From positions 43,080-107,079 of the forward strand of contig CAKTYZ010000014.1 of NCBI GenBank assembly GCA_934635225.1: 64,000 nt of DNA. Direction: 5' to 3'. The notes under the pieces were generated by a model, which saw only the letters and a list, made by a program, of their open reading frames with translations, did no database searches and was not told the origin of the DNA. Position numbers and translations under genes: made by a program. Positions within the stretch are counted from its first letter, which is position 1; the number at the start of each line of letters is the position of its first letter. This DNA is from an uncultured Kiritimatiellota bacterium. Lineage in GTDB: Bacteria; Verrucomicrobiota; Kiritimatiellia; RFP12; UBA1067. Positions 50,771 to 59,820 of this stretch are shown here, one piece after another.

Positions 50771-52969
50771 ATGAAAGCCCTTCTTGCCTTTCTCCTTGTC
50801 CTCGCGCCGTCTTTCTCTTTCTCGGCCCTCGTTCCTGCGGCTCGTTCGGCGTCTTCATTTGCGCCGCTCAAGCCAGGGGACGAGATTGACTTCCCCCGCG
50901 CGTCAGGCGCAACGCTGCCGATTCGCGTGGGCGCACGTGAGCCGTCCCCGCTCGGTCGGCCGACCTTTGTCGCGTACGTGGGCGACGTGGCGGCGGCGAC
51001 GGTCATCGACGCCGATGACGAGGGCCTTCTCGTCCAGATGTTCGAGGGGTTTGCGGGGAACGCCAGATGCGTCCATCAGACCGTCCCGCGCACGGCCGTG
51101 CGCCCGGCCGCCGCCGTGCCTGTCGAGGCGACGCGCAAGGCCGTGCCGCGCGTCGACGTTCTCGTCGCCTACGACCGTGGTGCGCGTGCGTTTGCGGAGG
51201 CGAACGGCGGCATCACGAACTTCGCCCTCGCCGCCGTGGCGAAGATGAACGCCGTGCTGGTCAACACCAAGATCGACACGTCCTTTCGCTATTGTCTCGT
51301 CGGCGTAATGACGGTTGACGCGTCCGCGAAAAGCGTCAAGGAGGCGCTGGACAAGGCCGCGGCCAAGGATCCCCCGCCCGACTGGGAGCCAATCAGGGCG
51401 GAGCGCGAGCGCGTCGGGGCTGACGTCGTTTCCGTTCTCGTCAACTTGGGCGGAGTGGGCGCGGTCACCGGCGCCGCGAACGGTCTCAGGCAGACGGGCG
51501 GGAGCCCGGACGTCGATCCCTGCTTCGTGCTGCATGCGGACAGGGCGTACTGCGCATGTTCCGTTCACGGCGTGTTCGAAGGCCAGTCGATGACGCACGA
51601 GGTCGGACACCTTCTCGGTGCGGGACACGCGACGGCGCTTGTCGGCTCGCATCAGGACAAGCGCGGACCGCAGCTCTACAAGGATTCGAGCGGACACTAT
51701 TTCACGGGCGCGGAAGACGGCCAGCGCTATTACACGATCATGTCCTACCGCTCCGACGGATCCGATCTGGTCTACGTGTCCGCCCCTTTCTTCTCTTCGC
51801 CCGATTACGCGTTTAAGGGAACGGACGTCGGCGACGGCCTTCACAACAACACGGCGACGCTCATGCGCACGGGACCGCATGCCGCGCGTTGGCGCAAGGC
51901 GACCGTCCCGTCGCGCGACGAGGTCGTGTTTTCGCACGGGACGCGTTCCCATTTCACCGAGTCCGTGTGCGTCTCCCTGTCTGTCGGCGCGGGACAGGCC
52001 GCAGACGAGATCCGCTATACGACGGACGGCTCGATGCCGACGTTGGACTCGCCGCGCTACATCGCGCCGCTCGTCTTTCGCGAGACGACGACGCTGAAGG
52101 CCGCCGCCGTCATCGACGGCGTGTTCGCGCCCGTCTGCACGGCGGAGTACGTGCGCGACGGATTTGGCGCGACGATCGGTGCGCCGAACGCCGTCTGGTC
52201 AACGAGTCCGGACTTCCCGTGGGCACTGGACGACTTGGGTGAGGCGCGTGCCGTGCGCAGCGGTGACGGCGGCGCGATGTATTCGCCGCCGTCGGAACTG
52301 TGGACGACGGTTGCGGGGCCTGTGACCGTCCGCTTCCGCTATCGCACGCAATGCCTCGACGGCTATGCGACGTTTCGCGTGTCCGTCGATGGCGAGGCGC
52401 TGTTCGAGCCGGAGAAGGATGCCGTCTACAAGCCCGCGTGGCAGGATGTCGCGGTGGCGATACCCGAAGGCACGCACGAGCTGCGCTTCAGCTTTGCGCT
52501 TGAGGACGGCGGACGCTGGCCCGAGGACAGCTTGGAAATCGTGTACAACGGCGTCTGGCTGACGGAGCTTGAGATTCCCGACGCGCCGCGCCCGCCCGAG
52601 ACCGACACGCCCGTCCGCGTGCCGTACGTCTGGATCGACCAGTATCCCGAGATCCTCAACGCCGCAGGCGGTGACTACGAGGTGGCGGCGAGCAGCGTCG
52701 GCGCGAACGGCCATACGCTCTGGGAGTCGTATCTCGCGGGACTTGTCCCGACGAATGCGCAGTCGAAGTTTCTCGCGCTGATCGAGATGCGGGACGGAAA
52801 GCCCGTCGTCACGTGGACGCCAGACCTTGGAGACGAACGCGTCTACACGGTCTACGGTGTCCGGAATCTGGGCGAGGTGTGGCAGAAGGTGACGGCCTCG
52901 CCCTTGGGATTCCGCTTCTTTCGCGTCTCTGTCGAGTTGAAGACTCGTTCGCAAGAGTCGTGTCCGTGA
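50771..52969 (+). CDS. Secreted metzincin zinc protease with CHB_HEX-type domain
   Basis: 732 residues. The ATG at 50771 gives a signal peptide (KALLAFLLVLAPSFSFSA). The zinc motif HEVGHLLGAGH (His276, Glu277, His280, His286) is complete, with a Met-turn in YTIMSYRS, as in reprolysin-like metzincins. Then a chitobiase/hexosaminidase C-terminal-type domain (EIRYTTDGSMPTLDSPRYIAPLVFRETTTLKAAAV), a beta-sandwich, and an end domain with WESYLAGLVPTNAQSKF. The likely role is cleavage of host or matrix proteins. No dedicated inhibitor or regulator gene lies next to it. Confidence 0.85.
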   Translation: MKALLAFLLVLAPSFSFSALVPAARSASSFAPLKPGDEIDFPRASGATLPIRVGAREPSPLGRPTFVAYVGDVAAATVIDADDEGLLVQMFEGFAGNARCVHQTVPRTAVRPAAAVPVEATRKAVPRVDVLVAYDRGARAFAEANGGITNFALAAVAKMNAVLVNTKIDTSFRYCLVGVMTVDASAKSVKEALDKAAAKDPPPDWEPIRAERERVGADVVSVLVNLGGVGAVTGAANGLRQTGGSPDVDPCFVLHADRAYCACSVHGVFEGQSMTHEVGHLLGAGHATALVGSHQDKRGPQLYKDSSGHYFTGAEDGQRYYTIMSYRSDGSDLVYVSAPFFSSPDYAFKGTDVGDGLHNNTATLMRTGPHAARWRKATVPSRDEVVFSHGTRSHFTESVCVSLSVGAGQAADEIRYTTDGSMPTLDSPRYIAPLVFRETTTLKAAAVIDGVFAPVCTAEYVRDGFGATIGAPNAVWSTSPDFPWALDDLGEARAVRSGDGGAMYSPPSELWTTVAGPVTVRFRYRTQCLDGYATFRVSVDGEALFEPEKDAVYKPAWQDVAVAIPEGTHELRFSFALEDGGRWPEDSLEIVYNGVWLTELEIPDAPRPPETDTPVRVPYVWIDQYPEILNAAGGDYEVAASSVGANGHTLWESYLAGLVPTNAQSKFLALIEMRDGKPVVTWTPDLGDERVYTVYGVRNLGEVWQKVTASPLGFRFFRVSVELKTRSQESCP

Positions 52970-53065
52970 GGCGGATTCTTCCTTGACCTCATTTTCCGCT
53001 GTTGACACCTTGTGCGCATCGCTTCCGAAATTAATTGCGCGTCATTTCCCCAACTGGTGCAGAGA

Positions 53066-53075
53066 TTATGATAAA
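53066..53075 (+). promoter_or_regulatory. Candidate -10 of truncated surface-protein gene
   Basis: TGATAAAAT resembles an extended -10 at the very start of the next gene's annotated reading frame. If real, transcription would begin after the annotated ATG, adding to doubt about that gene's 5' end. Confidence 0.3.
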
Positions 53076-55122
53076 ATATCACACGTATGCGAGAGGAAGA
53101 CATTTTTCGAGAGAGACGCGCTATGCGGACGGCGACAATGTGATGATCGGCGGTGAGGACTTCACGGGCGTGGCGGTGACATTGGGCGCCGAATGGCTGA
53201 ATCCCGGAAATGTCGTGTTCAGCAACGAGCAGGAGATCGTCCTCTCATCTGCCGAGAACAGGTTCGGATTCGGGTCGAACACGAAGTCCCTGTCCAAATG
53301 GGGCGGCGGCACGCTGCGCCTGAAGCCGATGTGGAACTACAACGTCTGCGACTGGCACGTCTACGGCGGGCTGTTGACGACCGAAGACGCTTGGTGCGGC
53401 GACAACACGACGTTCGGCCACCGCGACAAGGATGTCACGATCCATGTCCACGACGGCGCAACGCTGGAGAATCCAAGTTCCGGGGCGTTGGGCGGTGCGA
53501 ACGACACGGCGGAAGCGGAAGACCGTGCGGTGAACGTCACCGTCCATGCGGGCGGAACGTTCCGTCCCGGCAAGACGGGGACATACGACTACCCGTTCTC
53601 GGCGGTCAAGGACCTCGCGTTCGACGGCGGCTCGTTCGACTTCTCGAAGCGGGGCTATTGGGGGCAGGGGCTTCTCAAGGTGACGCGCACGCTGGCGTTC
53701 GGCGGTTCGACCCCTTACACGCTGAATCGTCCGAACGGCAACCTCGGAAAGATCGCGTTCGCCGCCTCGCGGCAGACGGAGCTCCACGTCGCCGACATCA
53801 CGGGCGACGACGCGGCTGACGTGACGATTTCGACGGAGAACGTCGGACGGATGAAGGAAGAGTCCGTCGTTGGCGTGAGGAAGACCGGCCCGGGCACGCT
53901 GCGGTGGAGCGCGAAAATCCACAACAGTTACAACAAAGGCGACTGGGCTGGCTGGCTCGGACTCAACGGCAAGATCACGGTCGAGGAGGGCCGACTGGTT
54001 CTGGCGAACGCCGCGAACGCGATGGAGGGCGACCTTGAGGTCTCGGGCGGCGAACTCTGGCTGGGCGAGGAGCGCGGCGGTTTTGTCGCGACGGACACGC
54101 GTGCCACCTACGCGGGAAACCTTCAGGTCGCGGGGCGCGAGATTGTCGCGAGCGGTACGGGCCGGCTCGTCCTGCCGAAGCTGTTCATGTTCGGCGGCGA
54201 ACCGACTGCGGAAGACGTGACGCCTGACGCGGTGACGTTTGTCGCGCGCGACAATGGCGAAATCCACATCGACACGCCCGGCACGACGGGTGACTACAAC
54301 GGATGCGCTGTGTTTCCCAATCTGCGGCTTGAAGGCAACGGCCGGTTCGTCGTGAACGGCAACGGCTACTGGGGCAAGGGCGCTGTCACGGTTCTCGGCA
54401 CGTTCGCCTTTGCCGGGGCGACCCCCATGACGGTTGCGGCGCACAGCCATCAGAGTGACATGATGTCGCTCAACAGCAGTTCGGGAACGACGTTCGACGT
54501 GGCCGACATCACGGGCGACGGCGCGGCGGATGTTGTTTTCAGGCGACCGATCGGGCGGACGAAGGCGCAGACGGACGCGGGACGGACCGTCGGCTTCCGC
54601 AAGACGGGCCCGGGAACGCTGGAACTGGCGTATGACATCTCGGGCCTTGGCGCGGCGGGGTTGTCGGAGGTGAACGGCACGCTCCAAATCGCGGCGGGCG
54701 CAGTCCAGGTCGCGGGCAACAGCAAATGCATTTGCCGCATGGGGGTTGAGGTCGTGACAGGTGCCTTTGTGCAGCCCGGTGCGGAGGAACGGAGGTACGA
54801 GATGGCGCGTCTCGTCGTGGCCGAGGGCGGCGGCTTTCGCGTGAAGCCGGGGGACAGGGGCACGCTGTTCGTCACGGGCAAGCTTGAACTGCCGGCGAAC
54901 GGGATTTGCGACATCTATGTCCCTGACGGGGAATCGGGCACAGACTTGAAGACGACGTTCCTGACCGTTAAGGACGAGACGGAGGTCGTGTCGCCGGCCG
55001 ATTTCAGCGGATGGACGTTCACGGTGAACGGTCGGGCGACGGTCGAGGAATGGAAGATTTCGCGCAAGGGCAATCGGTTTGCCGTCCGTCCGGTGAAAGG
55101 CCTCTGTCTCCTCATTCGCTGA
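53068..55122 (+). CDS. Beta-strand-repeat surface protein, probably 5'-truncated
   Basis: 684 residues from the ATG at 53068. It has no signal peptide and enters directly in the middle of a strand-repeat domain (DGDNVMIGGEDFTGVAVTLGAEWLNPGNVVFSN). The W-x-G-x-W opening module of its relative at 33876 is absent. The remaining repeats (KTGPGTLRWSAK, VEEGRLVLANAANAMEGDLEVSGGELWLG, KTGPGTLELAY) and the C-terminal end KGLCLLIR are intact. An ATG at 53143 is another possible start. Either the export signal was lost by deletion, or a frameshift hides it upstream. Function as in the other surface protein. Confidence 0.7.
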   Translation: MIKYHTYARGRHFSRETRYADGDNVMIGGEDFTGVAVTLGAEWLNPGNVVFSNEQEIVLSSAENRFGFGSNTKSLSKWGGGTLRLKPMWNYNVCDWHVYGGLLTTEDAWCGDNTTFGHRDKDVTIHVHDGATLENPSSGALGGANDTAEAEDRAVNVTVHAGGTFRPGKTGTYDYPFSAVKDLAFDGGSFDFSKRGYWGQGLLKVTRTLAFGGSTPYTLNRPNGNLGKIAFAASRQTELHVADITGDDAADVTISTENVGRMKEESVVGVRKTGPGTLRWSAKIHNSYNKGDWAGWLGLNGKITVEEGRLVLANAANAMEGDLEVSGGELWLGEERGGFVATDTRATYAGNLQVAGREIVASGTGRLVLPKLFMFGGEPTAEDVTPDAVTFVARDNGEIHIDTPGTTGDYNGCAVFPNLRLEGNGRFVVNGNGYWGKGAVTVLGTFAFAGATPMTVAAHSHQSDMMSLNSSSGTTFDVADITGDGAADVVFRRPIGRTKAQTDAGRTVGFRKTGPGTLELAYDISGLGAAGLSEVNGTLQIAAGAVQVAGNSKCICRMGVEVVTGAFVQPGAEERRYEMARLVVAEGGGFRVKPGDRGTLFVTGKLELPANGICDIYVPDGESGTDLKTTFLTVKDETEVVSPADFSGWTFTVNGRATVEEWKISRKGNRFAVRPVKGLCLLIR

Positions 55123-55142
55123 TTTTCAGAAAGGAACTTGAC

Positions 55143-57392
55143 ATGAAACGAGTTGTTTTTATGGTTCGGGTCGGGATGTTGACGATGGCCCCCGTCGTTT
55201 GGGCAAGGAGCGGCGAGGCGGGCGAGCGCTGGTCTCTCTTCCCGATTTACGGCGGCGGGTTCGCGCAGAACGTCATCTTCACGCGCAACCCGAATGTCGC
55301 CTACCTGACGATTGACGTGGGCGGACCTTATCGCTCGGATGACGGATGCCGGACCTGGCGGCCGCTTCACGGGAACCTCCCCTACGAGATGCGCCTGAAG
55401 CATTTGGACATGGCGCGTTCGCTGTCGGCCGATCCGCGCGACGAGAACAACATCGTCTGCGCGTCCGGCTCCACGCCGGACGCGATGGGGGGCATCATCG
55501 TGTCCCGCGACGGTGGGCGGACATGGCATCAGACGGCGGTGGGGAACTACCTTGGGAACGGGCGGCGACGGGTCTACGGACAGATTCTGGACCGGAATCC
55601 GTCCAATCCGGACGAACTGGTCGTGGGCGGCGACTGCACGGGACTCATGAAATCGACGGACAATGGTGAGACGTGGCGTCCGGTCGGGCTGGACGACCAT
55701 TGGTTCTGTTGCGTTTTCTACGACCGAGCCGTCAAGGGCCGCGTGTGGGCGTGTGCGCCGGGCTACGAGGATGTCCCCGGCGAGGCGGAGGCCGTCCGAA
55801 AAGGACGTGATCCCAACCCGAAGCCGCGCTACGGGCGGAAGCGTGGCCTTTACCGTTCCGACGACGGCGGCGAGACTTGGACTCGCCTTGAAATGAAGCG
55901 CATTCCGACGGAACTCTGTCAGATCGCCGGCTCGACGCGCGTCTTGGGAATCTTCGACGAACAGGACGTTCGGGCGACGGAGGACGGCGGCGCGACATGG
56001 CGCGAGTTTTCGCAGGGACTGCCGCGCCTGGCGCCGGGGGTGAAGGTCTGGGACAACTATGGCGTCCAGCGCGGACGCTACTGGGCGATTGGCGCGGGCC
56101 GCGACTTCTATGTCCTCTGTGACACGCGCGGCAACCCCTTCCGTCGCGGTGCGGATGATGCCGCGTGGACGGCCATCAAGAGCGAGAAACCCGTCTGCAC
56201 CGAGCCTGAAAAGGAAATGCGCGACTATGACTGCATGCCGGCGGCCTGTTCGGTCGTCGTCAATCCGCATGACGAGAGGAAGTGGTACGTCACGGACTGG
56301 TATTCGGTTTGGGAGTCTGTGGACGCGGGCATCCGCTGGCACAGCCGCATCCATGGAGCGCAGCAGCTCGTGCCGTTCACGATCGCGTCCAGTCCATTTG
56401 ACGCGAACGTGGTGTTCTATGCGACGGCCGATTCGCGCATGTACGTTTCTCATGATGCGGCCAAGTCGTTCGAGAAGATGAAGGGCGATGATCCCCTTGG
56501 AGAAAGCGTCAATTCGGTCGCGTTCTCGCGCGTGACCCCCGGCCTTGTCCTGGTGACGGGCGGCAAGTTCAATCCGTCAGTGCGCCTGTCGAGGGACGAT
56601 GGGAGAACGTGGACTCTGTGTTCGACGAACGGCCTGCCCGCGATCAAGCCAGACTGGGAGTGGTCAATGAAAGACGGCTTCTACGCGCCATTCACCGTGG
56701 CGGCGCATCCGAAGCGCGACGAGTTCTACCTTGTGATGGGGGGCGTCGTCGGAAAGGGCAAGGGCGGCATTTATTGCACGCGGGACGACGGAAGGAGCTG
56801 GTCATGGTTCGGCGAGGGGCTCCCGGAGGGCGCAAACCTCTTCAAGTTCCAGGAATGGGGCAACGGCGAGGCGATCGCCGTGTCGGAGTCGGGTGACATG
56901 ATGTGCTGGGACATGAACGGCACACGCGTCTTCCGACGGGGGCCGGAAGACGCGCGGTGGACGGCCGTCTCCTTCAAGATGGGCGTCGTCGATGTCGTCT
57001 CGGGACGAACGGTGCAAGCGTCGATCAAGGCGGCGCCCGGTCGACCGGGATGGTTCTTTGCCTCCAGCGGAGAGGGACGGGGTGCGCTCTTCCGTTCGAT
57101 GGACGGCGGGCGGACCTTCGTGAAGATGGCGGGTCCCGTCGGCCTTTTCGCGCCGCTCGCGTTCGATCTCCATTGTCCAGGCTCGTTCCTTGCGGCGGGG
57201 AGCGGGACGGTGTATGTCACGCAGGATGATGGCGTGCACTTCAGCACCTTGCCGGGCGGGTTCGACTACCCGTCCAGTTTCGAGCCTCAGTTCTTTCTGG
57301 ACCGCGGGCGCGTCTGGGCGTTCGGTGGCGCGGGCAACGGCGCGTGGGTCTATCAGGACGGGGCGCCGATCTACCCGGTCTCAGGCAATTAG
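55143..57392 (+). CDS. Secreted BNR/Asp-box beta-propeller protein (sortilin/GH74-like)
   Basis: 749 residues, with a signal peptide (RVVFMVRVGMLTMAPVVWA). At least eight Asp-box motifs (S-x-D-x-G-x-T-W), such as SRDGGRTW, STDNGETW, SDDGGETW and SRDDGRTW, occur across the length, giving one or two seven-bladed propellers as in sortilin, GH74 or sialidases. No sialidase FRIP motif is evident. GH74 xyloglucanase activity or a binding role are both possible. The ribosome site AAAGGAAC precedes the ATG. It begins 20 bases after the truncated surface protein. Confidence 0.78.
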   Translation: MKRVVFMVRVGMLTMAPVVWARSGEAGERWSLFPIYGGGFAQNVIFTRNPNVAYLTIDVGGPYRSDDGCRTWRPLHGNLPYEMRLKHLDMARSLSADPRDENNIVCASGSTPDAMGGIIVSRDGGRTWHQTAVGNYLGNGRRRVYGQILDRNPSNPDELVVGGDCTGLMKSTDNGETWRPVGLDDHWFCCVFYDRAVKGRVWACAPGYEDVPGEAEAVRKGRDPNPKPRYGRKRGLYRSDDGGETWTRLEMKRIPTELCQIAGSTRVLGIFDEQDVRATEDGGATWREFSQGLPRLAPGVKVWDNYGVQRGRYWAIGAGRDFYVLCDTRGNPFRRGADDAAWTAIKSEKPVCTEPEKEMRDYDCMPAACSVVVNPHDERKWYVTDWYSVWESVDAGIRWHSRIHGAQQLVPFTIASSPFDANVVFYATADSRMYVSHDAAKSFEKMKGDDPLGESVNSVAFSRVTPGLVLVTGGKFNPSVRLSRDDGRTWTLCSTNGLPAIKPDWEWSMKDGFYAPFTVAAHPKRDEFYLVMGGVVGKGKGGIYCTRDDGRSWSWFGEGLPEGANLFKFQEWGNGEAIAVSESGDMMCWDMNGTRVFRRGPEDARWTAVSFKMGVVDVVSGRTVQASIKAAPGRPGWFFASSGEGRGALFRSMDGGRTFVKMAGPVGLFAPLAFDLHCPGSFLAAGSGTVYVTQDDGVHFSTLPGGFDYPSSFEPQFFLDRGRVWAFGGAGNGAWVYQDGAPIYPVSGN

Positions 57393-57415
57393 CCAACGAA
57401 AGGGGGAATCGCGTC

Positions 57416-57794
57416 ATGGATTCACGAAGGGATTTCATCCGGAAGGCCGGCGGCCTCGGACTTCTCGCGTTCGGCGGCTGCAGATGCCCGACCGGGTGCG
57501 TCCGGGGGGACGCCGTCTCGCCGAACTACTGGTGCACGTGGGGCATCCAGAACAGGATGCTGGGCAAGGTCAAACATTCGCCTTTGGCGTTCGCGGGCGA
57601 TCAGGGCGCAGCACGCGCGCGCGGAATGGCGTGCGAAGATCGAGGACTGCGCCGCTGCCGGAATCGGCTACCTGAAGGTCGACTGGGGCATGCGGAGTGG
57701 TTCGGTCGGCTCCCGCCGGCTCGCTCATCGTCCTGTCGAGGAGCGGGACGTTTCTTTGCTGAGAAAACGCATGGAATGCGCAGACGGAAGATGA
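57416..57794 (+). pseudogene. Broken Tat-exported gene (glycosidase-like remnant)
   Basis: It starts with a twin-arginine signal (SRRDFIRKAGGLGLLAFGGC) and continues SPNYWCTWGIQNRML, the opening of an enzyme. The same reading frame then turns into arginine-rich nonsense. From about 57625 another frame carries EWRAKIEDCAAAGIGYLKVDWG, the nucleophile region of GH27/36-type alpha-galactosidases, then stops at 57792-57794. A frameshift plus a large deletion best explains this. Remaining length is far below a functional enzyme. Confidence 0.65.
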
Positions 57795-57815
57795 CATGAG
57801 AACGGAGGATTGACG

Positions 57816-58790
57816 ATGGACAGAAGAGAGTTTCTCAAAGGTGCGTTCGGCGCGGGGGCGGTGTTCGCGACGTCGAGGCTTCCGGCATTGGAGGCGAAGG
57901 AAGACCTTTCCCTGTTCGCGAGACGGGGTGCCTGGGAGCAGCTGTCGATCGCGTTTGGCGCAGTCGAGATCGGACTTGAAAAGCCGTTCTCCGTCCTGCA
58001 CATTTCCGACACGCACCTGACGGCGGCGGGCGAGGAGGAGAATCTAAAGAAACAGACGTTGTGCTGCAAGCGCACGCGCGGCTTCGGCGGACGGCAGGAG
58101 GAGGCCTTGCGCGATTCCGTCGCGTGGGCAAAGAGACACTGCGACTACCTCGTCCACACGGGCGACCTGATCGACTGGCAGGGCGAGGCGAACTTCGCGC
58201 TCGTGCGAAAGTATTTCGGCGACGGCATGACGGGCTGCCTCGGCAACCACGAGTTCTCGACCGACATGTGGCTGAGCGAGCCCAAGGAGACACCGACGGA
58301 AGCCTACAAGGAAAATACGCGCGGCATCCTTTCGTCGGTTTATCCCTTCGACGTCTCGCTGCAGTCCACGGTCGTGAACGGCGTCAACTTCGTGACGCTC
58401 GACGACGTCTACGGCACGGTCACGGCTGGGCAAGTCGCGCGCTTTGCGGCGGAAGTGAAGAAGGGGCTTCCGATCGTGCTTTGCGTGCATGTGCCGCTCT
58501 TCACGGACGCGATCTTTCGGGCGCAGGCGCACTACTGGGACTGGCGCAATCCGAAGTTCAGGCGCACGGATGCTCCCGCAGACGAGTGGTTTCTCGCCGA
58601 CTTCAGGCGTCAGCGCGAAGACCCGATGACGCGGAACTTCATCGCATCGCTCAAGGCCGAGCCGCAGCTCAAGGCGATTCTTGCGGGGCATCTGCACTTC
58701 ACGGTGGAAGACCGCTTTTCGCCAACGGCGATGCAGTATGTCGTCGGCGGGAATTTCATGTTCCACGGCCGGGAGATTCTGTTTTCCTGA
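57816..58790 (+). CDS. Tat-exported metallophosphoesterase
   Basis: 324 residues from the ATG at 57816, 6 bases after GGAGG. A twin-arginine signal (DRREFLKGAFGAGAVFATS) precedes a calcineurin-like phosphoesterase: HISDTHL, HTGDLIDW, GNHEFS, then CVHVPLF and AGHLHF. All metal-ligand blocks are present. Substrates of such exported enzymes include phosphodiesters and nucleotides; here it is not determined. The remains of a Tat-exported gene lie just upstream. Confidence 0.88.
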   Translation: MDRREFLKGAFGAGAVFATSRLPALEAKEDLSLFARRGAWEQLSIAFGAVEIGLEKPFSVLHISDTHLTAAGEEENLKKQTLCCKRTRGFGGRQEEALRDSVAWAKRHCDYLVHTGDLIDWQGEANFALVRKYFGDGMTGCLGNHEFSTDMWLSEPKETPTEAYKENTRGILSSVYPFDVSLQSTVVNGVNFVTLDDVYGTVTAGQVARFAAEVKKGLPIVLCVHVPLFTDAIFRAQAHYWDWRNPKFRRTDAPADEWFLADFRRQREDPMTRNFIASLKAEPQLKAILAGHLHFTVEDRFSPTAMQYVVGGNFMFHGREILFS

Positions 58791-58888
58791 GAACCGCCCG
58801 TGCGGGCTTTGCGTTCGCGCCCGTCCGTTGCGCCTTCGGTGCGGATTCCTCCGCCGCTGGCGAACGCCCGTGCGCGTTTTTGCGATGT

Positions 58889-59233
58889 TCAGGCCTTTGG
58901 CTCTTCGCCGAACGGGTTCGCCCCGGCCGTGCCTTCGAGAGCCGTCAAGACCAACAGCCAGATGCCGCCGATGAGCGGCACAAGGCCGATGAGCAGCCAC
59001 CAGGCGCTGCGATTCGTGTCGTGGAGTCGCCTCACGGTCACCGCCAATGCGGGCAGCAGGGCGGCCAGTGAATAGAGGCCTGCGACCAGTCCGCTCGTCC
59101 CCACGATGCCGTCCAGGATGCCGGCGAGGCCATACGCAAGGATGTTGAACAGGATGAACATCCAGAACTCCTTGCGCCCAGCCCTTCCGGCAAACGTCGC
59201 GTATTTCTTCCAGCAGTCAATGTACCAGTTCAT
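58889..59233 (-). CDS. DUF805 family small membrane protein
   Basis: 114 residues. It starts NWYIDCWKKYATFAGRAGRKEFWMFILFN, the typical DUF805 opening, has three or four hydrophobic segments, and the conserved VRRLHDTNRSAWWLL loop. The C-terminus is GANPFGEEPKA. Function is unknown. The ATG has AACCGGGAAAA before it. It is transcribed from its own strong promoter at 59330-59359 with a leader of about 90 bases. Confidence 0.88.
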   Translation of the reverse strand: MNWYIDCWKKYATFAGRAGRKEFWMFILFNILAYGLAGILDGIVGTSGLVAGLYSLAALLPALAVTVRRLHDTNRSAWWLLIGLVPLIGGIWLLVLTALEGTAGANPFGEEPKA

Positions 59234-59329
59234 TTTTTCCCGGTTCCTTTCCGTGTTTTCGTTTTTCGCGCTTCCAAGGCTTAACGCGCCCGTGAGGCGA
59301 GTTGACCAGTCTGCGCACGGTTTACGAGC

Positions 59330-59359
59330 AGTGTACCATTTCGGCATCCTGTTTGTCAA
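59330..59359 (-). promoter_or_regulatory. Promoter of DUF805 gene
   Basis: On the minus strand: -35 TTGACA (59354-59359), 18-base spacer, -10 TACACT (59330-59335) preceded by TGG. This is the best full promoter in the window, facing away from the repeat array. Confidence 0.65.
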
Positions 59360-59486
59360 TCGGCGTCGGCACGCCCGCCCCGAACAACGGGCCGGCGTCC
59401 TCGTGCGCGATTCGTCTCGTTCTCGAAGCACCGGCAGGGCGCAGTTACCGGACGCCATCGGCTGAACCAAGGAGACGGCTGCGAAT

Positions 59487-59640
59487 GAACGCGTTCTCCC
59501 GACCAAGTGAACGCGTTCTCTTATGTAAACGAACGCGTTCTCTCGTGTAAGTGAACGCGTTCACTTGATGAAACGAACGCGTTCATTTGGGTCAGAGAAC
59601 GCGTTCACTTGTCCAGGAGAACGCGTTCACTTGGTCGGGA
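59487..59640. repeat. Seven-copy palindrome array, exact 22-base period
   Basis: GAACGCGTTC, a perfect 10-base palindrome, begins at 59487, 59509, 59531, 59553, 59575, 59597 and 59619: every step is exactly 22 bases, with 12-base spacers that differ. Spacers favour ACTT at their start and AAGT at their end, so some copies extend to the 18-base palindrome AAGTGAACGCGTTCACTT. The period is not a multiple of three and no open frame is conserved. It lies in the 628-base gap between the DUF805 and ribH promoters. Confidence 0.97.
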
Positions 59641-59648
59641 GTCCCTAA

Positions 59649-59663
59649 GCACAGCGTCTGTGC
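59649..59663. other. Small hairpin near ribH promoter region
   Basis: GCACAG and CTGTGC flank CGT. It lies just right of the palindrome array. The remaining stretch up to the ribH -10 shows no gene or other clear signal. Confidence 0.3.
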
Positions 59664-59820
59664 CTCCCGCAGACCTCGGCGGCGCGTCTCGTCATCAAGA
59701 GGTTGTCGGCATGGGGTCGGCAGACGCAGAGTCTTGTCCGTGCGCTTTCTTCTGGACGCCACGGCATCGTTTTTTACGGCAAAATCACCAAGGGCGGTAG
59801 ACTACTCTCCGCAAAATTGC

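Noticed and set aside
53086..53142. Short out-of-frame reading frame after the candidate -10 at 53066
   Set aside because: It ends after 18 codons and has no recognisable content.
59487..59640. Reading the palindrome array as a CRISPR array
   Set aside because: Repeat of 10 bases and spacers of 12 bases are far too short, and no cas genes occur in the window.
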